A DNA stretch of 64,000 bases, taken from the NCBI RefSeq assembly GCF_003206065.1, contig NZ_PZJQ01000004.1:71554-135553 (forward strand), read 5' to 3'. The notes under the pieces are model-generated. The model searched no databases. It had not been told where the DNA came from and saw only the letters and a list, made by a program, of their open reading frames with translations. The stretch is from Salinicola halimionae (lineage in GTDB: Bacteria > Pseudomonadota > Gammaproteobacteria > Pseudomonadales > Halomonadaceae). Below are positions 34,862 through 43,142 of the stretch, piece by piece (position 1 is the stretch's first letter; every line of letters begins with the position of its first letter). Position numbers and translations under genes: made by a program.

Positions 34862-36934
34862 TCAGGAGGTCACGGGGTCGGAATGACGGCCAGGCCTGAT
34901 CTGTGGGCGCTCAGCCATGATGCGACCCAAACGCTCCAGTGCCAGCTCGAGTCGCTCCACCAACCCTTCCAGCAGTACGCGGCGATCGGCGGGCACGTCG
35001 CCGTGGGCAGCTATCGCCTCGTCCAGGCGCTGGCCCGCCTCGCGAATCCCCTGCGGCTGACGGCCGTTAGCGCTCTCCTCGAAGCCGCTGGCCAGCGCGC
35101 GCAGCAACTGGCGATGGGCACGTCGAATGAGCGGGTGTGGGGCATCGTCGAGACGATCGCGCAAACGTAGCGTCGCCGTACCCAAGTCCAGCCCCGTCAG
35201 GCCAAGAATGAATAGATGGCGCTGATCCTCCGGCAGCATGTCGTCGTGCTGGGCCAGCTGCAGTATGCGATCCGCCATATGGCCGCTGAATCGGGTTTCG
35301 GCATCGCGTATCGAACGTCGCCGCAAGTGATGAATGTCTCTCGAAATGGCGTTGATCAAACGGCGTCGGCGTAACCGCGTGCCCAGCCCCGGCAGTAGCC
35401 GGAAGCCCATCGCCACGCAGGTCAAGCCAATGATCACGGCGACCGCGCGGTTGGCGAAGCTGTCGAATGAGAAGTCCATGTTGTTGCCGGGCATGGTCAA
35501 CAGGATGTTGAAGATCGTGAAGGCCAGACAATAACCCATCGTTGCCGGATTGGTGGCCCCCATCAAGCCCAGGAACAGCGGCGTGCCGAACAGCATCGCC
35601 AGCATCGGGAAACCATGGGCTTGAGACAGCAGCACGTGGCCGAAGAGGAAGGCGCTGGGGATGGCCGCGAGCATGCCCTTGTAGAACATCATGGTGATCG
35701 CGACCGGGTTGTCGCGGCTGGCAAAGAATGACGAGAAAAGCGTGCCCAGCAGCATAGCGACCATGGCGCTGCTCCAGGCGGTGAGAATCCAGAAGGTGGC
35801 CAATGTACCGAAGACGAGCCCCGAGCGAAGCGCATTGATACCCGCGGCAAGGTGATCGCGGTGCCAGGCCAGGGAGGCCGAGCGTAGCTTGTGGGTGCCG
35901 GGTGAGGCAATTGCTTCACGGGCATCCAGCATCACCATGGCGTGGCCGATCGATTCGCGTAGCCCCAGGCGCGCACGCCGGTCCAGCGGTGCCATGCCGT
36001 CTTCGTCGCTCTCGTGCACGAGGTGGCGAAGGTCTTGAAGTTCCTGGCGCGCCTTGGGAACCCCCTTGACGTGCTCCGCCTCGCGAAAGCCCTGGGCGAC
36101 CTGACGCGCAATGTCGATGCTGCGAGGATCCAGTTTATCGGCATGATCATGCAGCATCTGATGCAACGCCTGAAGATTGGCCAGAAAACGCAGTGTGCGT
36201 CGAGTCAGGACGTGAGTCGCGCGGATACGGCCCGGCCCTTCCGGCCCCTCGAAGCGCGCCGCCTGGCTATCCGTCTCCAGCATCGTCAACGGGACGAGGC
36301 TGCCTCTCAGCGCCTTTTGCATGGCGGGAATATCGTCGCTGGCTTCGAGGCGCAGCGCGGCATTCTCGAATGCTTCGTTGATGACCATGTCGGCCTGGTC
36401 GGAAAGGTGCTTGCCGACCCGAGAAGGCCACAGCAGCGAGCTGACCAGGGTGGCGCAGATGGCGCCGAGACCCAGTTCCGACAGGCGTGCCACCGCGATG
36501 TCGAAGATCCCACCCGGCGTGCTGCCGTTGGAAATCACCACGATCAGCATGGCGGTGACCGCGGCCATCAAGCAGCCGTAGGTGTAGTTGTTGCGCCATA
36601 GCGAGCCGACATAGGTACACAACATGATCCAGAGTGTCAGCGTGATCAGCGCCGGCACTCGCGCCTGGGCGAATAGCGCCATGATAATGATGCCCGCCGT
36701 CGCCCCAATGAGTGTGCCGCTGATCTGGCAGATGCCCTTCTCGATGACCATTCCACTCATCGGCCGGATCTGCAGGAAGGCGGCCGAGATCAATGCCCAG
36801 TAAGGACGGTCGAGGTTGAACCACAGTGCCAGATAGAGCGCGATCATCATCGCCAAGGTGGTCTTGATGGCAAACTTGACGGCCGTCGCGTCGGGCATCA
36901 GGTAGGTCTTGACGAGCGGTGGCATGTGACTCAC
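34862..36934 (-). CDS. aaeB: FUSC/AaeB-like aromatic acid efflux inner-membrane protein
   Basis: 690 aa. Two clusters of about five to six membrane helices (residues about 15-165 and 365-525) are separated and followed by large cytoplasmic domains, the FUSC/AaeB layout. The opening AVKFAIKTTLAMMIALYLAL, with FNLDRPYWALISAAFLQIRP, is diagnostic. It exports aromatic carboxylic acids (such as p-hydroxybenzoate in E. coli) together with the membrane-fusion protein encoded immediately upstream; the reading frames overlap by 4 nt. Substrate here is inferred only by family. Confidence 0.88.
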   Translation of the reverse strand: MSHMPPLVKTYLMPDATAVKFAIKTTLAMMIALYLALWFNLDRPYWALISAAFLQIRPMSGMVIEKGICQISGTLIGATAGIIIMALFAQARVPALITLTLWIMLCTYVGSLWRNNYTYGCLMAAVTAMLIVVISNGSTPGGIFDIAVARLSELGLGAICATLVSSLLWPSRVGKHLSDQADMVINEAFENAALRLEASDDIPAMQKALRGSLVPLTMLETDSQAARFEGPEGPGRIRATHVLTRRTLRFLANLQALHQMLHDHADKLDPRSIDIARQVAQGFREAEHVKGVPKARQELQDLRHLVHESDEDGMAPLDRRARLGLRESIGHAMVMLDAREAIASPGTHKLRSASLAWHRDHLAAGINALRSGLVFGTLATFWILTAWSSAMVAMLLGTLFSSFFASRDNPVAITMMFYKGMLAAIPSAFLFGHVLLSQAHGFPMLAMLFGTPLFLGLMGATNPATMGYCLAFTIFNILLTMPGNNMDFSFDSFANRAVAVIIGLTCVAMGFRLLPGLGTRLRRRRLINAISRDIHHLRRRSIRDAETRFSGHMADRILQLAQHDDMLPEDQRHLFILGLTGLDLGTATLRLRDRLDDAPHPLIRRAHRQLLRALASGFEESANGRQPQGIREAGQRLDEAIAAHGDVPADRRVLLEGLVERLELALERLGRIMAERPQIRPGRHSDPVTS

Positions 36935-37914
36935 CGCGCGGCGTCGGTGGCATCGGCAGGCTGCTGGGCCTGCTCGGTCGGTCGTCGATCGCCAGGGGCA
37001 TTTTCAGGTTTGGTCGTGCTCACGGGCCTCGCCGCTCGGCCGTCGGAGTGATCTCCGTCCGCTGTTTCGATTCTTACCGTTGCTGTCATGCCGGCGCTGA
37101 GCAGTGTTTCTTTCGGGACTTCGTCCAGAGTGATCCGTACCGGGATCCGCTGCGCCAGCCGCACCCAGTTGAACGTGGGCTGGACCTGCGGCAGCAACTG
37201 ATTGTTGAGACTGGTGTTGGCGTCCGCGATGCCCCGGCCGATACCGGCGACATGGCCGCGCAGATGCGTGTCGCCATTCATCAGGGTGACCGCGGCCGGA
37301 TCGCCGATCCGGATCGACGGCATCTTGGTCTCTTCGAAGTAGCCCATGACGTAATAGGAGTTCGACTGCACCAGCGCCATTACCGAGGTGCCGCGAGTCA
37401 CGTAGTTGCCGGCGGCGAGCTGCAAATTGAGCACATGACCGCTGACTGGCGCCACGACCTGAGTGCGCTCCAGGTCGAGCTTGGCGCTGGCCAGATCGGC
37501 CTGGGCCTGTTTGAGATTGGCCGCGGCGACACGGCTGTTGATCTGTGCGATCTGCCGATCCTCGGCACTGATCGACCGGGTGCTCAACTGGCTGCGGCGC
37601 TTGGCTTCGGTCTGGCGCAGCTGCAAGGTGGCTTCACGGTTCTCCACCGTCGCCTGTGCCTGTTCCAGAGCCGCCTGATAGCGGGCGTCGTCAATCTCGA
37701 ACAGCGTATCGCCCTTGGCGACGAGATCGGTATCGTGGACGTTCAAGGTGCGGACCCATCCCGACACGTCCGGCGCAATGGTGACGACCTCCGCGCGCAC
37801 GCGTGCGTCCCGTGTCCAGGGGGTGAAGAGGTAGTAGTTCCACAGCCAGAAGCCGGCGGCGACGGCGATCGCGACGACGACGAGGGTCAGGAGGATACGT
37901 AGCGAATTGCGCAT
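36931..37914 (-). CDS. aaeA: HlyD-family membrane fusion protein, AaeA-like
   Basis: 327-aa periplasmic adaptor anchored by one N-terminal helix (ILLTLVVVAIAVAAGFWLWN). It has the family sequence YYLFTPWTRDARVRAEVVTI, a biotinyl-lipoyl half-motif GWVRTLNVHDTDLVAKGDTL, an alpha-helical hairpin (residues about 80-130), the second lipoyl half VVAPVSGHVLNLQLAAGNYV, and a beta-barrel. The C-terminal 40 residues are a Pro/Asp-rich extension. A TTG one codon earlier is open, but ATG 37914, which overlaps the aaeX stop as TGATG, is the natural start. It links the AaeB-like pump to an outer-membrane channel. Confidence 0.9.
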   Translation of the reverse strand: MRNSLRILLTLVVVAIAVAAGFWLWNYYLFTPWTRDARVRAEVVTIAPDVSGWVRTLNVHDTDLVAKGDTLFEIDDARYQAALEQAQATVENREATLQLRQTEAKRRSQLSTRSISAEDRQIAQINSRVAAANLKQAQADLASAKLDLERTQVVAPVSGHVLNLQLAAGNYVTRGTSVMALVQSNSYYVMGYFEETKMPSIRIGDPAAVTLMNGDTHLRGHVAGIGRGIADANTSLNNQLLPQVQPTFNWVRLAQRIPVRITLDEVPKETLLSAGMTATVRIETADGDHSDGRAARPVSTTKPENAPGDRRPTEQAQQPADATDAAR

Positions 37915-38132
37915 CAAGTACTCTCGAACAGGACGGAAAACAGAAAGGTGATGCCGGCAGTGAATAGCACGAACAGCGAGACGTCGAACCAGGCTTCATA
38001 CCACAGCGCGCGCTGACCGATCATCCAGTGCAACAGCGAACGCACGACGATAGTGGCGATGAACCCGAAAATCGCATAAAGCAGCAGTGGGCTGAAAAAG
38101 ATTCCGCCAACGGCGATTTCCTGTAGACCCAT
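37914..38132 (-). CDS. aaeX: DUF1656 small membrane protein, AaeX-like
   Basis: 72-aa protein with two membrane helices (GGIFFSPLLLYAIFGFIATI and FDVSLFVLFTAGITFLFSVL). This matches AaeX (67 aa in E. coli), the small first gene of aaeXAB. ATG 38132 has AGGA 7 nt upstream. Its stop overlaps the fusion-protein start. No AaeR-type LysR regulator is adjacent. The 219-nt gap 38133-38351 upstream is AT-rich (around 38180-38200) and should hold the operon promoter; no convincing -35/-10 pair stands out. Confidence 0.88.
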   Translation of the reverse strand: MGLQEIAVGGIFFSPLLLYAIFGFIATIVVRSLLHWMIGQRALWYEAWFDVSLFVLFTAGITFLFSVLFEST

Positions 38133-38351
38133 ACGTATCCTGTTGGCAGTGAGGTGATTCGATAAGCGGTCAATGTTAGCACGCTATTTATTTTATTGTC
38201 AGATGCCTGTCACTTCAAAAGAGTGCAGCCTAGTCTAGCTGGAAACCGGAATATCGGCGCACCATCCGGGCGCTTCCTGCCGTCCTGAGAGCTGGCCGTT
38301 TTGGGGCAGATCCAGCCGAGTGGCATTCCCGTTCGGACCGCCGCCAGCATC

Positions 38352-39986
38352 TCAAGCCTCATCGACAGCCGGGGCCACGAGTTCGGGCGGCGCTTCAAAG
38401 GCTATCTGACAGCAGCGATTGCGGCCCTCCGCCTTGGCCTGATAGAGCGCGCGGTCCGCTCGCGTCATCAGGCTCTTGAGGCTGTCCCCCTCGTGGCGCT
38501 GACTCAGGCCGATACTCAAGGTCATCGACAGCGTCACGGCATCGTTCACTCTCAGCGGTGTATCGGCGATGGCGGCGCGTAGTCGTTCGGCAACGAGACC
38601 CGCGGCCTCGCATGACCTACCCGGCAGCACGACGGCGAACTCCTCTCCGCCGATACGACCCAGCAGGGCGTCGTCCCGTATCAGGCCGCCGAGTTGCTGG
38701 GCCAAGGCTCGCAGCGCCTGGTCGCCCACCGGATGACCATACTCGTCGTTGATCTGCTTGAAATGGTCGATGTCAATCAGCAGCACGCTCAAGGATGCTC
38801 TTCGGTCTCGTCGCAGCTGCTTGACGGCGGCGCGCAGTAACGCCCGTCGATTATAGAGGCCCGTCAAGGCGTCGGTAGCGGCCAATTGTTGGAGCTTGTG
38901 CTCCATCGCTTTGCGATGCGTGATGTCGAGACACCAGATCAGCCATGCGGATTGTGCGTGGATACGTAACGGCCTCGCGGTCAGCAGGGCCCAATAAGGT
39001 GAGGTCGGGCAAAGTCGCGCTTCTACCTGGTGAAGCGTTTCCCCGCGCTTCAGTCGTTCGGTGATAAGCCGGTAATCGTCCTGGTTCTCGAACAGGGTCT
39101 CGAGATGGAAGTCTTCGGCGCGTCGGGTGCCTGTCTGGGCCAGCAGGTTGTCGCTCACGTAGAACACCCGGCGCTGATCGGCACTGAGTAGAGTGACGTC
39201 GCTCGGTGTCGAATCGAGAATCGTCCGCAGCAAGGCTTCACGTTCATGGAGCAGCACTGTGCGACTTTGAACGCGTCGTTCGAGAGAGTTGTTGAGCATC
39301 TGGAGCTCTCTGGCAAGGCGTCGAGAACGACGTTGCGAGCTCAGGATGCGCAAGGCCAGGATGAGGCAGCCGCAGGCCATCAATATCAATGTGCCGGTCA
39401 ACCAGTGGAACGTCAGCTGCAGTGATTGCCGCTCGCTGTCGAGCTGTGCCGCGACCGCGATGTTGGAGATCACGATCAGGTCGTGTGCTGGGCGCAATTG
39501 CCTTGGCAAGACGGTCAGCATGTCCGAAGCGACGCGCCTGGCGCCTGCGTCATCCCGCCAATCCAATTTCTGCATCCAGTTCGCGCTAAGTGAGTCGAGG
39601 CGCTCGATCGTGGCTCTTGCCTCCGGCCTGGGGACCGGCAAATAGTCGAAGACGCGGGTGTGGCGGAAGGGGTCGAGCGTATTACGCATGACACCCAGGC
39701 GCATCATCAGTGCGGTAGCGCCTTCCTGTCCTTCCTCGACGGCACTGGCGGTGGCGAGTAGGCGCTGAATCTCCGAGCGTAACTGATAGCCTTGCCACAC
39801 CTCGGTATGCAGCCCGGGCGAGGCGTAGTCATCGCCTTTGTCGGAGATCAACTTGAGGCCGGCAAGCGCGGAGACGATCATCGCGGTGGCGAGTGCGATC
39901 AGCAAAATGATCGGCCAGCGCCGACTCGTGCCGCCCTCGTTCGTTTCCTGCTCGGTCACTGTAGCTGGAGCTCGCTCAGTTGCCAT
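38352..39986 (-). CDS. Membrane-bound diguanylate cyclase with PAS-like sensor region
   Basis: 544 aa. TM1 (IILLIALATAMIVSALAGL), a periplasmic helical sensor region of about 130 residues, TM2 (LTGTLILMACGCLILALRIL), a coiled coil (RELQMLNNSLERRVQSR), a PAS-like domain (LRTILDSTPSDVTLLSADQR) and a C-terminal GGDEF domain. The active-site loop GRIGGEEF near residue 448 and LLIDIDHFKQINDEYGHPVG are intact, so c-di-GMP synthesis is expected. The inhibitory I-site reads RDDA instead of RxxD, so product feedback may be weak. The start overlaps the end of the upstream periplasmic protein gene by 31 nt, implying translational coupling. Confidence 0.9.
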   Translation of the reverse strand: MATERAPATVTEQETNEGGTSRRWPIILLIALATAMIVSALAGLKLISDKGDDYASPGLHTEVWQGYQLRSEIQRLLATASAVEEGQEGATALMMRLGVMRNTLDPFRHTRVFDYLPVPRPEARATIERLDSLSANWMQKLDWRDDAGARRVASDMLTVLPRQLRPAHDLIVISNIAVAAQLDSERQSLQLTFHWLTGTLILMACGCLILALRILSSQRRSRRLARELQMLNNSLERRVQSRTVLLHEREALLRTILDSTPSDVTLLSADQRRVFYVSDNLLAQTGTRRAEDFHLETLFENQDDYRLITERLKRGETLHQVEARLCPTSPYWALLTARPLRIHAQSAWLIWCLDITHRKAMEHKLQQLAATDALTGLYNRRALLRAAVKQLRRDRRASLSVLLIDIDHFKQINDEYGHPVGDQALRALAQQLGGLIRDDALLGRIGGEEFAVVLPGRSCEAAGLVAERLRAAIADTPLRVNDAVTLSMTLSIGLSQRHEGDSLKSLMTRADRALYQAKAEGRNRCCQIAFEAPPELVAPAVDEA

Positions 39987-40450
39987 ACGGTTCGGCTGTA
40001 GTATGTGCGCTCATGGAGCTCGGGGTACTCGGAGTAGGGGTACATGACCACCAGCGGCCCATAGCCGTCGACCGAGAGATAGCGGCCATTGCGGCGGTAG
40101 GCGACCACGGGATCATATTGCTCCAGATCCGAACGGGGAATGACATCGCTATAGTCGTCGAGGCCCACGGCGCGCATTCTGTCGGGTAGCACGATCGCTC
40201 GGCTTTCCAGCAACACTTTCATCGAGACCCCCGACCAGCGAGCTTCAGGATCCGCGGTGTCGGGGATCGAGCCCGCGATCTCGCGCTTGGGTAACCCCTC
40301 GAGATCCGATAACGTCAATATCGCCAATACTTGCCCATGGGGATCAACGATCCTGAGCAGCGCCATATCCTCGGGATAGGGCGGTTCATCGGCCAATGCC
40401 GATAAAGGAGACAGCGCGATCACTAACCCAACGATGAGTTGTCGCAACAT
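39956..40450 (-). CDS. Periplasmic protein with oxidoreductase molybdopterin-binding-like fold (sensor partner candidate)
   Basis: 164 aa with signal peptide LIVGLVIALSPLSALA. The mature part has a shape seen in small YedY-like periplasmic proteins: LTLSDLEGLPKREI, WSGVSMKVLLE, AVGLDDYSDVIPRSDLEQYD, VAYRRNGRYLSVDGYGPLVV and YPYSEYP. No Cys for molybdenum coordination is visible, so an enzymatic role is doubtful. Because its 3' end overlaps the diguanylate cyclase start, it likely binds a ligand or the sensor domain of that cyclase in the periplasm. Function inferred from context. Confidence 0.75.
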   Translation of the reverse strand: MLRQLIVGLVIALSPLSALADEPPYPEDMALLRIVDPHGQVLAILTLSDLEGLPKREIAGSIPDTADPEARWSGVSMKVLLESRAIVLPDRMRAVGLDDYSDVIPRSDLEQYDPVVAYRRNGRYLSVDGYGPLVVMYPYSEYPELHERTYYSRTVWQLSELQLQ

Positions 40451-40533
40451 GATGTCTATTCCCTGGCTTTTTCATGTTATCGGCGAAACGGCGGTTTTCT
40501 GGACATCCGCATTATCGAGTCCAGCGTCGAGTG

Positions 40534-40992
40534 TCAGGCGTTAGAATCTTCCACCAGCACGCGTGAAAACTTGACGATCTCGTTGCGGCGATCGTCCCAC
40601 CCCAGATGCTGCCAGAAACGATGAGCGTCGTGATTAGTCGCCAGTGTATCGAGATGCACCTTCTCGATACCCGCTTCCAGCAACGCCACCAGGCAATGAT
40701 CGACCATGGTCCGCGCGAGACCCAGGTGGCGGTAGTCCGGATCGACCATGACGTGTTGTAGATAGCCGCGCCGGCCATCATGGCCGGCCATGGCACAGCC
40801 CACGATACCTTCGCCATCGGCTGGGCGTGCCACGAAGCTCAACCCCGGGTTTCGCTCAAGATAGCGCTGCGTGGCGGCGTAGCCATCGGCGGTTCTGAGG
40901 ACTACACCCGGCGTGCGCCGCATCATCGCGGCGAAATCCGCATGATCGCCGGGGGTCATCGGCAGAATATCGGGTATCTTTTGGAGACTCAT
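40534..40992 (-). CDS. GNAT family N-acetyltransferase
   Basis: 152 aa from ATG 40992, which overlaps the stop of the upstream EamA gene by 1 nt (TAATG). The open frame extends to 41283, but that part lies inside the EamA gene. GNAT motifs are GCAMAGHDGRRGYLQHVMVD and the acetyl-CoA loop YRHLGLARTMVDHCL, then LDTLATNHDAHRFWQHLGW. The ending RNEIVKFSRVL is typical of small YpeA-like acetyltransferases. Substrate unknown. Translational coupling to the exporter suggests a linked function such as metabolite detoxification. Confidence 0.85.
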   Translation of the reverse strand: MSLQKIPDILPMTPGDHADFAAMMRRTPGVVLRTADGYAATQRYLERNPGLSFVARPADGEGIVGCAMAGHDGRRGYLQHVMVDPDYRHLGLARTMVDHCLVALLEAGIEKVHLDTLATNHDAHRFWQHLGWDDRRNEIVKFSRVLVEDSNA

Positions 40993-41858
40993 TAGACAGG
41001 ACTCGGCTTGCGTTGACGGCGGAAGCGAATATTGATGACGGCCAGCCCGGCAATGACCATGACGCCACCCGCAACCTTGTTGAAGCCCAGCGGGTCGCCG
41101 AGCAGCCAGACGCCGAGGATGACGGCGAAGACCGGCATCAGCAAAGTCAGTGGCACCACCCGGCTGACGGGATGCTTCTGGAGCAGTCGATACCATAGCC
41201 CGTAGGCCGCGATCGATGACATCAGGGCGGTGTAGATCACGGCACCCCAGCCGGCCCAGCCAGCCTGGTGAATTGCCTGCCACTGATCATCCTCGAATAG
41301 CCAGCTGCCCAGCGAGACCAACGGAATCGCGAACATCGATATCCAGCCGGTCATCGTCAGCGGCGGAATGGGGGGCGCAAGCTTGATGATCATGGTCGAC
41401 ACGGCCCAGAAAAAGGCGCTGGCGAGCAATAGGGCGGTGGAGGCCGGTGGCGGCAACGACGGGCCGCCGGCCAGCACGACGACCCCGCCAAAAGCGAGGA
41501 TCAAGCCGACGATCCGGCGCGAGCCAAGTTTTTCCTTGAGAAATATCGCTGCCAGCAGGGTCGCGAACGGCGTTCCCATCTGCACCAGAAGGGCACCGGT
41601 ACCGGCTTCCGATTGCTGAAGCCCCAGAAACAGCAGCGGGAAGTGCAGCCCGCCGAAGGTGACGGCCAACAGCAGAATCCAGGGAAGCTGCCGGCGTGAA
41701 ATCCGCGTAAACGGCACCACCAGAACCGCGACCAGCATGAAACGAAGGACCGTCACCAGCAGTGGCGGCAGGTCTTCGATCCCGACTTTGATCACGATGA
41801 TATTGAAGGCCCAGATGGCAATGATGCCGAGGCCGATCAGTAAATCCTTTAAGGGCAC
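40992..41858 (-). CDS. EamA/DMT family inner-membrane exporter
   Basis: 288 aa with ten membrane helices in two EamA repeats. The start is taken at GTG 41858 because the sequence then begins PLKDLLIGLGIIAIWAFNII, the usual opening of this family; an in-frame GTG at 41909 is possible. Landmarks are GLQQSEAGTGALLVQMGTPF in repeat 1 and YGLWYRLLQKHPVSRVVPLT, VWLLGDPLG in repeat 2. Members such as YdcZ/RhtA-like proteins export amino acids or metabolites. The substrate is not known. It heads a two-gene unit with the GNAT. Confidence 0.88.
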   Translation of the reverse strand: MPLKDLLIGLGIIAIWAFNIIVIKVGIEDLPPLLVTVLRFMLVAVLVVPFTRISRRQLPWILLLAVTFGGLHFPLLFLGLQQSEAGTGALLVQMGTPFATLLAAIFLKEKLGSRRIVGLILAFGGVVVLAGGPSLPPPASTALLLASAFFWAVSTMIIKLAPPIPPLTMTGWISMFAIPLVSLGSWLFEDDQWQAIHQAGWAGWGAVIYTALMSSIAAYGLWYRLLQKHPVSRVVPLTLLMPVFAVILGVWLLGDPLGFNKVAGGVMVIAGLAVINIRFRRQRKPSPV

Positions 41859-42114
41859 GCGAGATACTCGTTGTGGGAAAGCGTCGTTCAGGGCGTCGCC
41901 GAATGTCACCAATAGCCCATTGTCTCAGCGCCTCGGACGAGAGCAAGATTATTTTGAGTTGGCGTTACGGATCGTCGCCCCAAGGCAGAGCGAGAAGCGA
42001 TAGCGATGGCACGCTATCTCGGCATTCCTTCTGGCAACGAATGCGCTACCATGCGTCAAAACATCGCCATAACCTTGCCGACCTCAAAACCGTTGTCATT
42101 CGAGAGCCCAGGAC

Positions 42115-42279
42115 ATGCTCAAAGGGATCCTCTTCTGCGCCTGTTTTCTCTTTGCCCAGCTGTTTCTGCTTTTCCATATCGATCAACGGCACGGACATAA
42201 TGAATCCGTCTGGCGGCAGGTGGCGATGGCGCAGAACGTCCAACGCCCGCGTGAAACCGATGAAGAGAACCAGACTTGA
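42115..42279 (+). CDS. Small single-pass membrane protein candidate
   Basis: A 54-aa frame. It starts MLKGILFCACFLFAQLFLLF, one clear hydrophobic helix, followed by a polar, charged tail (HIDQRHGHNESVWRQVAM... ending ETDEENQT). AGGA lies 4-7 nt before the ATG. The stop is 25 nt upstream of the start of the DUF192 gene on the same strand. I do not recognise it. The composition argues for translation, but no homology can be checked from sequence alone. Confidence 0.45.
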   Translation: MLKGILFCACFLFAQLFLLFHIDQRHGHNESVWRQVAMAQNVQRPRETDEENQT

Positions 42280-42304
42280 CGATCCGAACAGTTGGCAGGC
42301 GACG

Positions 42305-42793
42305 ATGAACACGTTGGCGAAAGCGGTGATCCAAGGCACGTTGCTGCTGTCGATATTGCTGACGATGTCAGCTTGGGCAGAAATACCGGTACGTCAGGCG
42401 CTGATTCTCGACGACGGCCAGCAACAGCATGAGCTTCATGTCGAAATCGCACGGACGGCAGCGCAACGTGCCCGGGGGCTGATGGAGCGCGACGCGCTAC
42501 CTGCCGAGGCGGGCATGCTGTTTGTCTACGATAGCGAACAGTCGGGAAGCAACGCGTACTGGATGTACAAGACACGGATTCCGCTGGATATCGCCTTCAT
42601 CGATAGCCAGGGCGTCATTCGCTCGCTCAGAACGATGTCGCCTTGCCGCTCGACGTCCTCCCGGGAATGCCCGGTATATCCGGCGGGCGCGCCGTTCCGG
42701 GCGGCGCTGGAGACGAATGCCGGTTATTTTGCCGCCCACGACATCGCCGTGGGCGACCGCATCGAGCTCGCGCCCTGGCTGGAGGCGCCCTGA
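42305..42793 (+). CDS. DUF192 family exported protein
   Basis: 162 aa. ATG 42305 gives a signal peptide (GTLLLSILLTMSAWA); an in-frame ATG at 42260 would add 15 polar residues and overlap the small ORF. The mature protein has DUF192 landmarks ELHVEIARTAAQRARGLMER, AGMLFVYDSEQSGSNAYWMY, IPLDIAFIDSQGVIRSLRTM and ALETNAGYFAAHDIAVGDRI. DUF192 proteins are small secreted proteins of unknown biochemical role, named YchN/YceI-unrelated 'UPF0127'. Nothing in the context reveals the function. Confidence 0.85.
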   Translation: MNTLAKAVIQGTLLLSILLTMSAWAEIPVRQALILDDGQQQHELHVEIARTAAQRARGLMERDALPAEAGMLFVYDSEQSGSNAYWMYKTRIPLDIAFIDSQGVIRSLRTMSPCRSTSSRECPVYPAGAPFRAALETNAGYFAAHDIAVGDRIELAPWLEAP

Positions 42794-43043
42794 AAGGCAT
42801 TCGTTTCACGCATGAGACATGCCGATAACGTCTTCTTGGCCGTCGGAAAAGAGAGCCGTATTGATGAACCGGGGCCGGGCAGCGGTAATGAAAGGCCTAC
42901 CGATGGCGCCATTCCAGGTGTAGAGAGAATGCGACGCCGCTGGCGGAGGTTTTGTCAGTTCAGAACACGCTATATGATGGCGCGCCGTCGGGTTAAGCTA
43001 TCTTGCGACACCTGTGTTGCAATGGATAAGTCTACGGGCACGG

Positions 43044-43059
43044 TGCGATGTAAATCACA
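43044..43059 (+). promoter_or_regulatory. CRP/Vfr-like site upstream of the TAXI-TRAP operon
   Basis: TGCGA (43044-43048), 6-nt spacer, TCACA (43055-43059): one base off the CRP core TGTGA-N6-TCACA, about 85 nt before the receptor start. It lies in the 349-nt gap 42794-43142, in which I find no gene. Confidence 0.4.
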
Positions 43060-43142
43060 CCCTGATGCACGCCGGTCAGCCTGTTGTCTTCGCGGTCGGA
43101 CAGCCGATCAACACAATAATTGGGAAAATTCGAGGTATGCGC

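Noticed and set aside
40993-41283. Extended N-terminus for the GNAT at 40534-40992
   Set aside because: That stretch is the 3' part of the EamA gene in another frame; the TAATG overlap gives a natural start at 40992.
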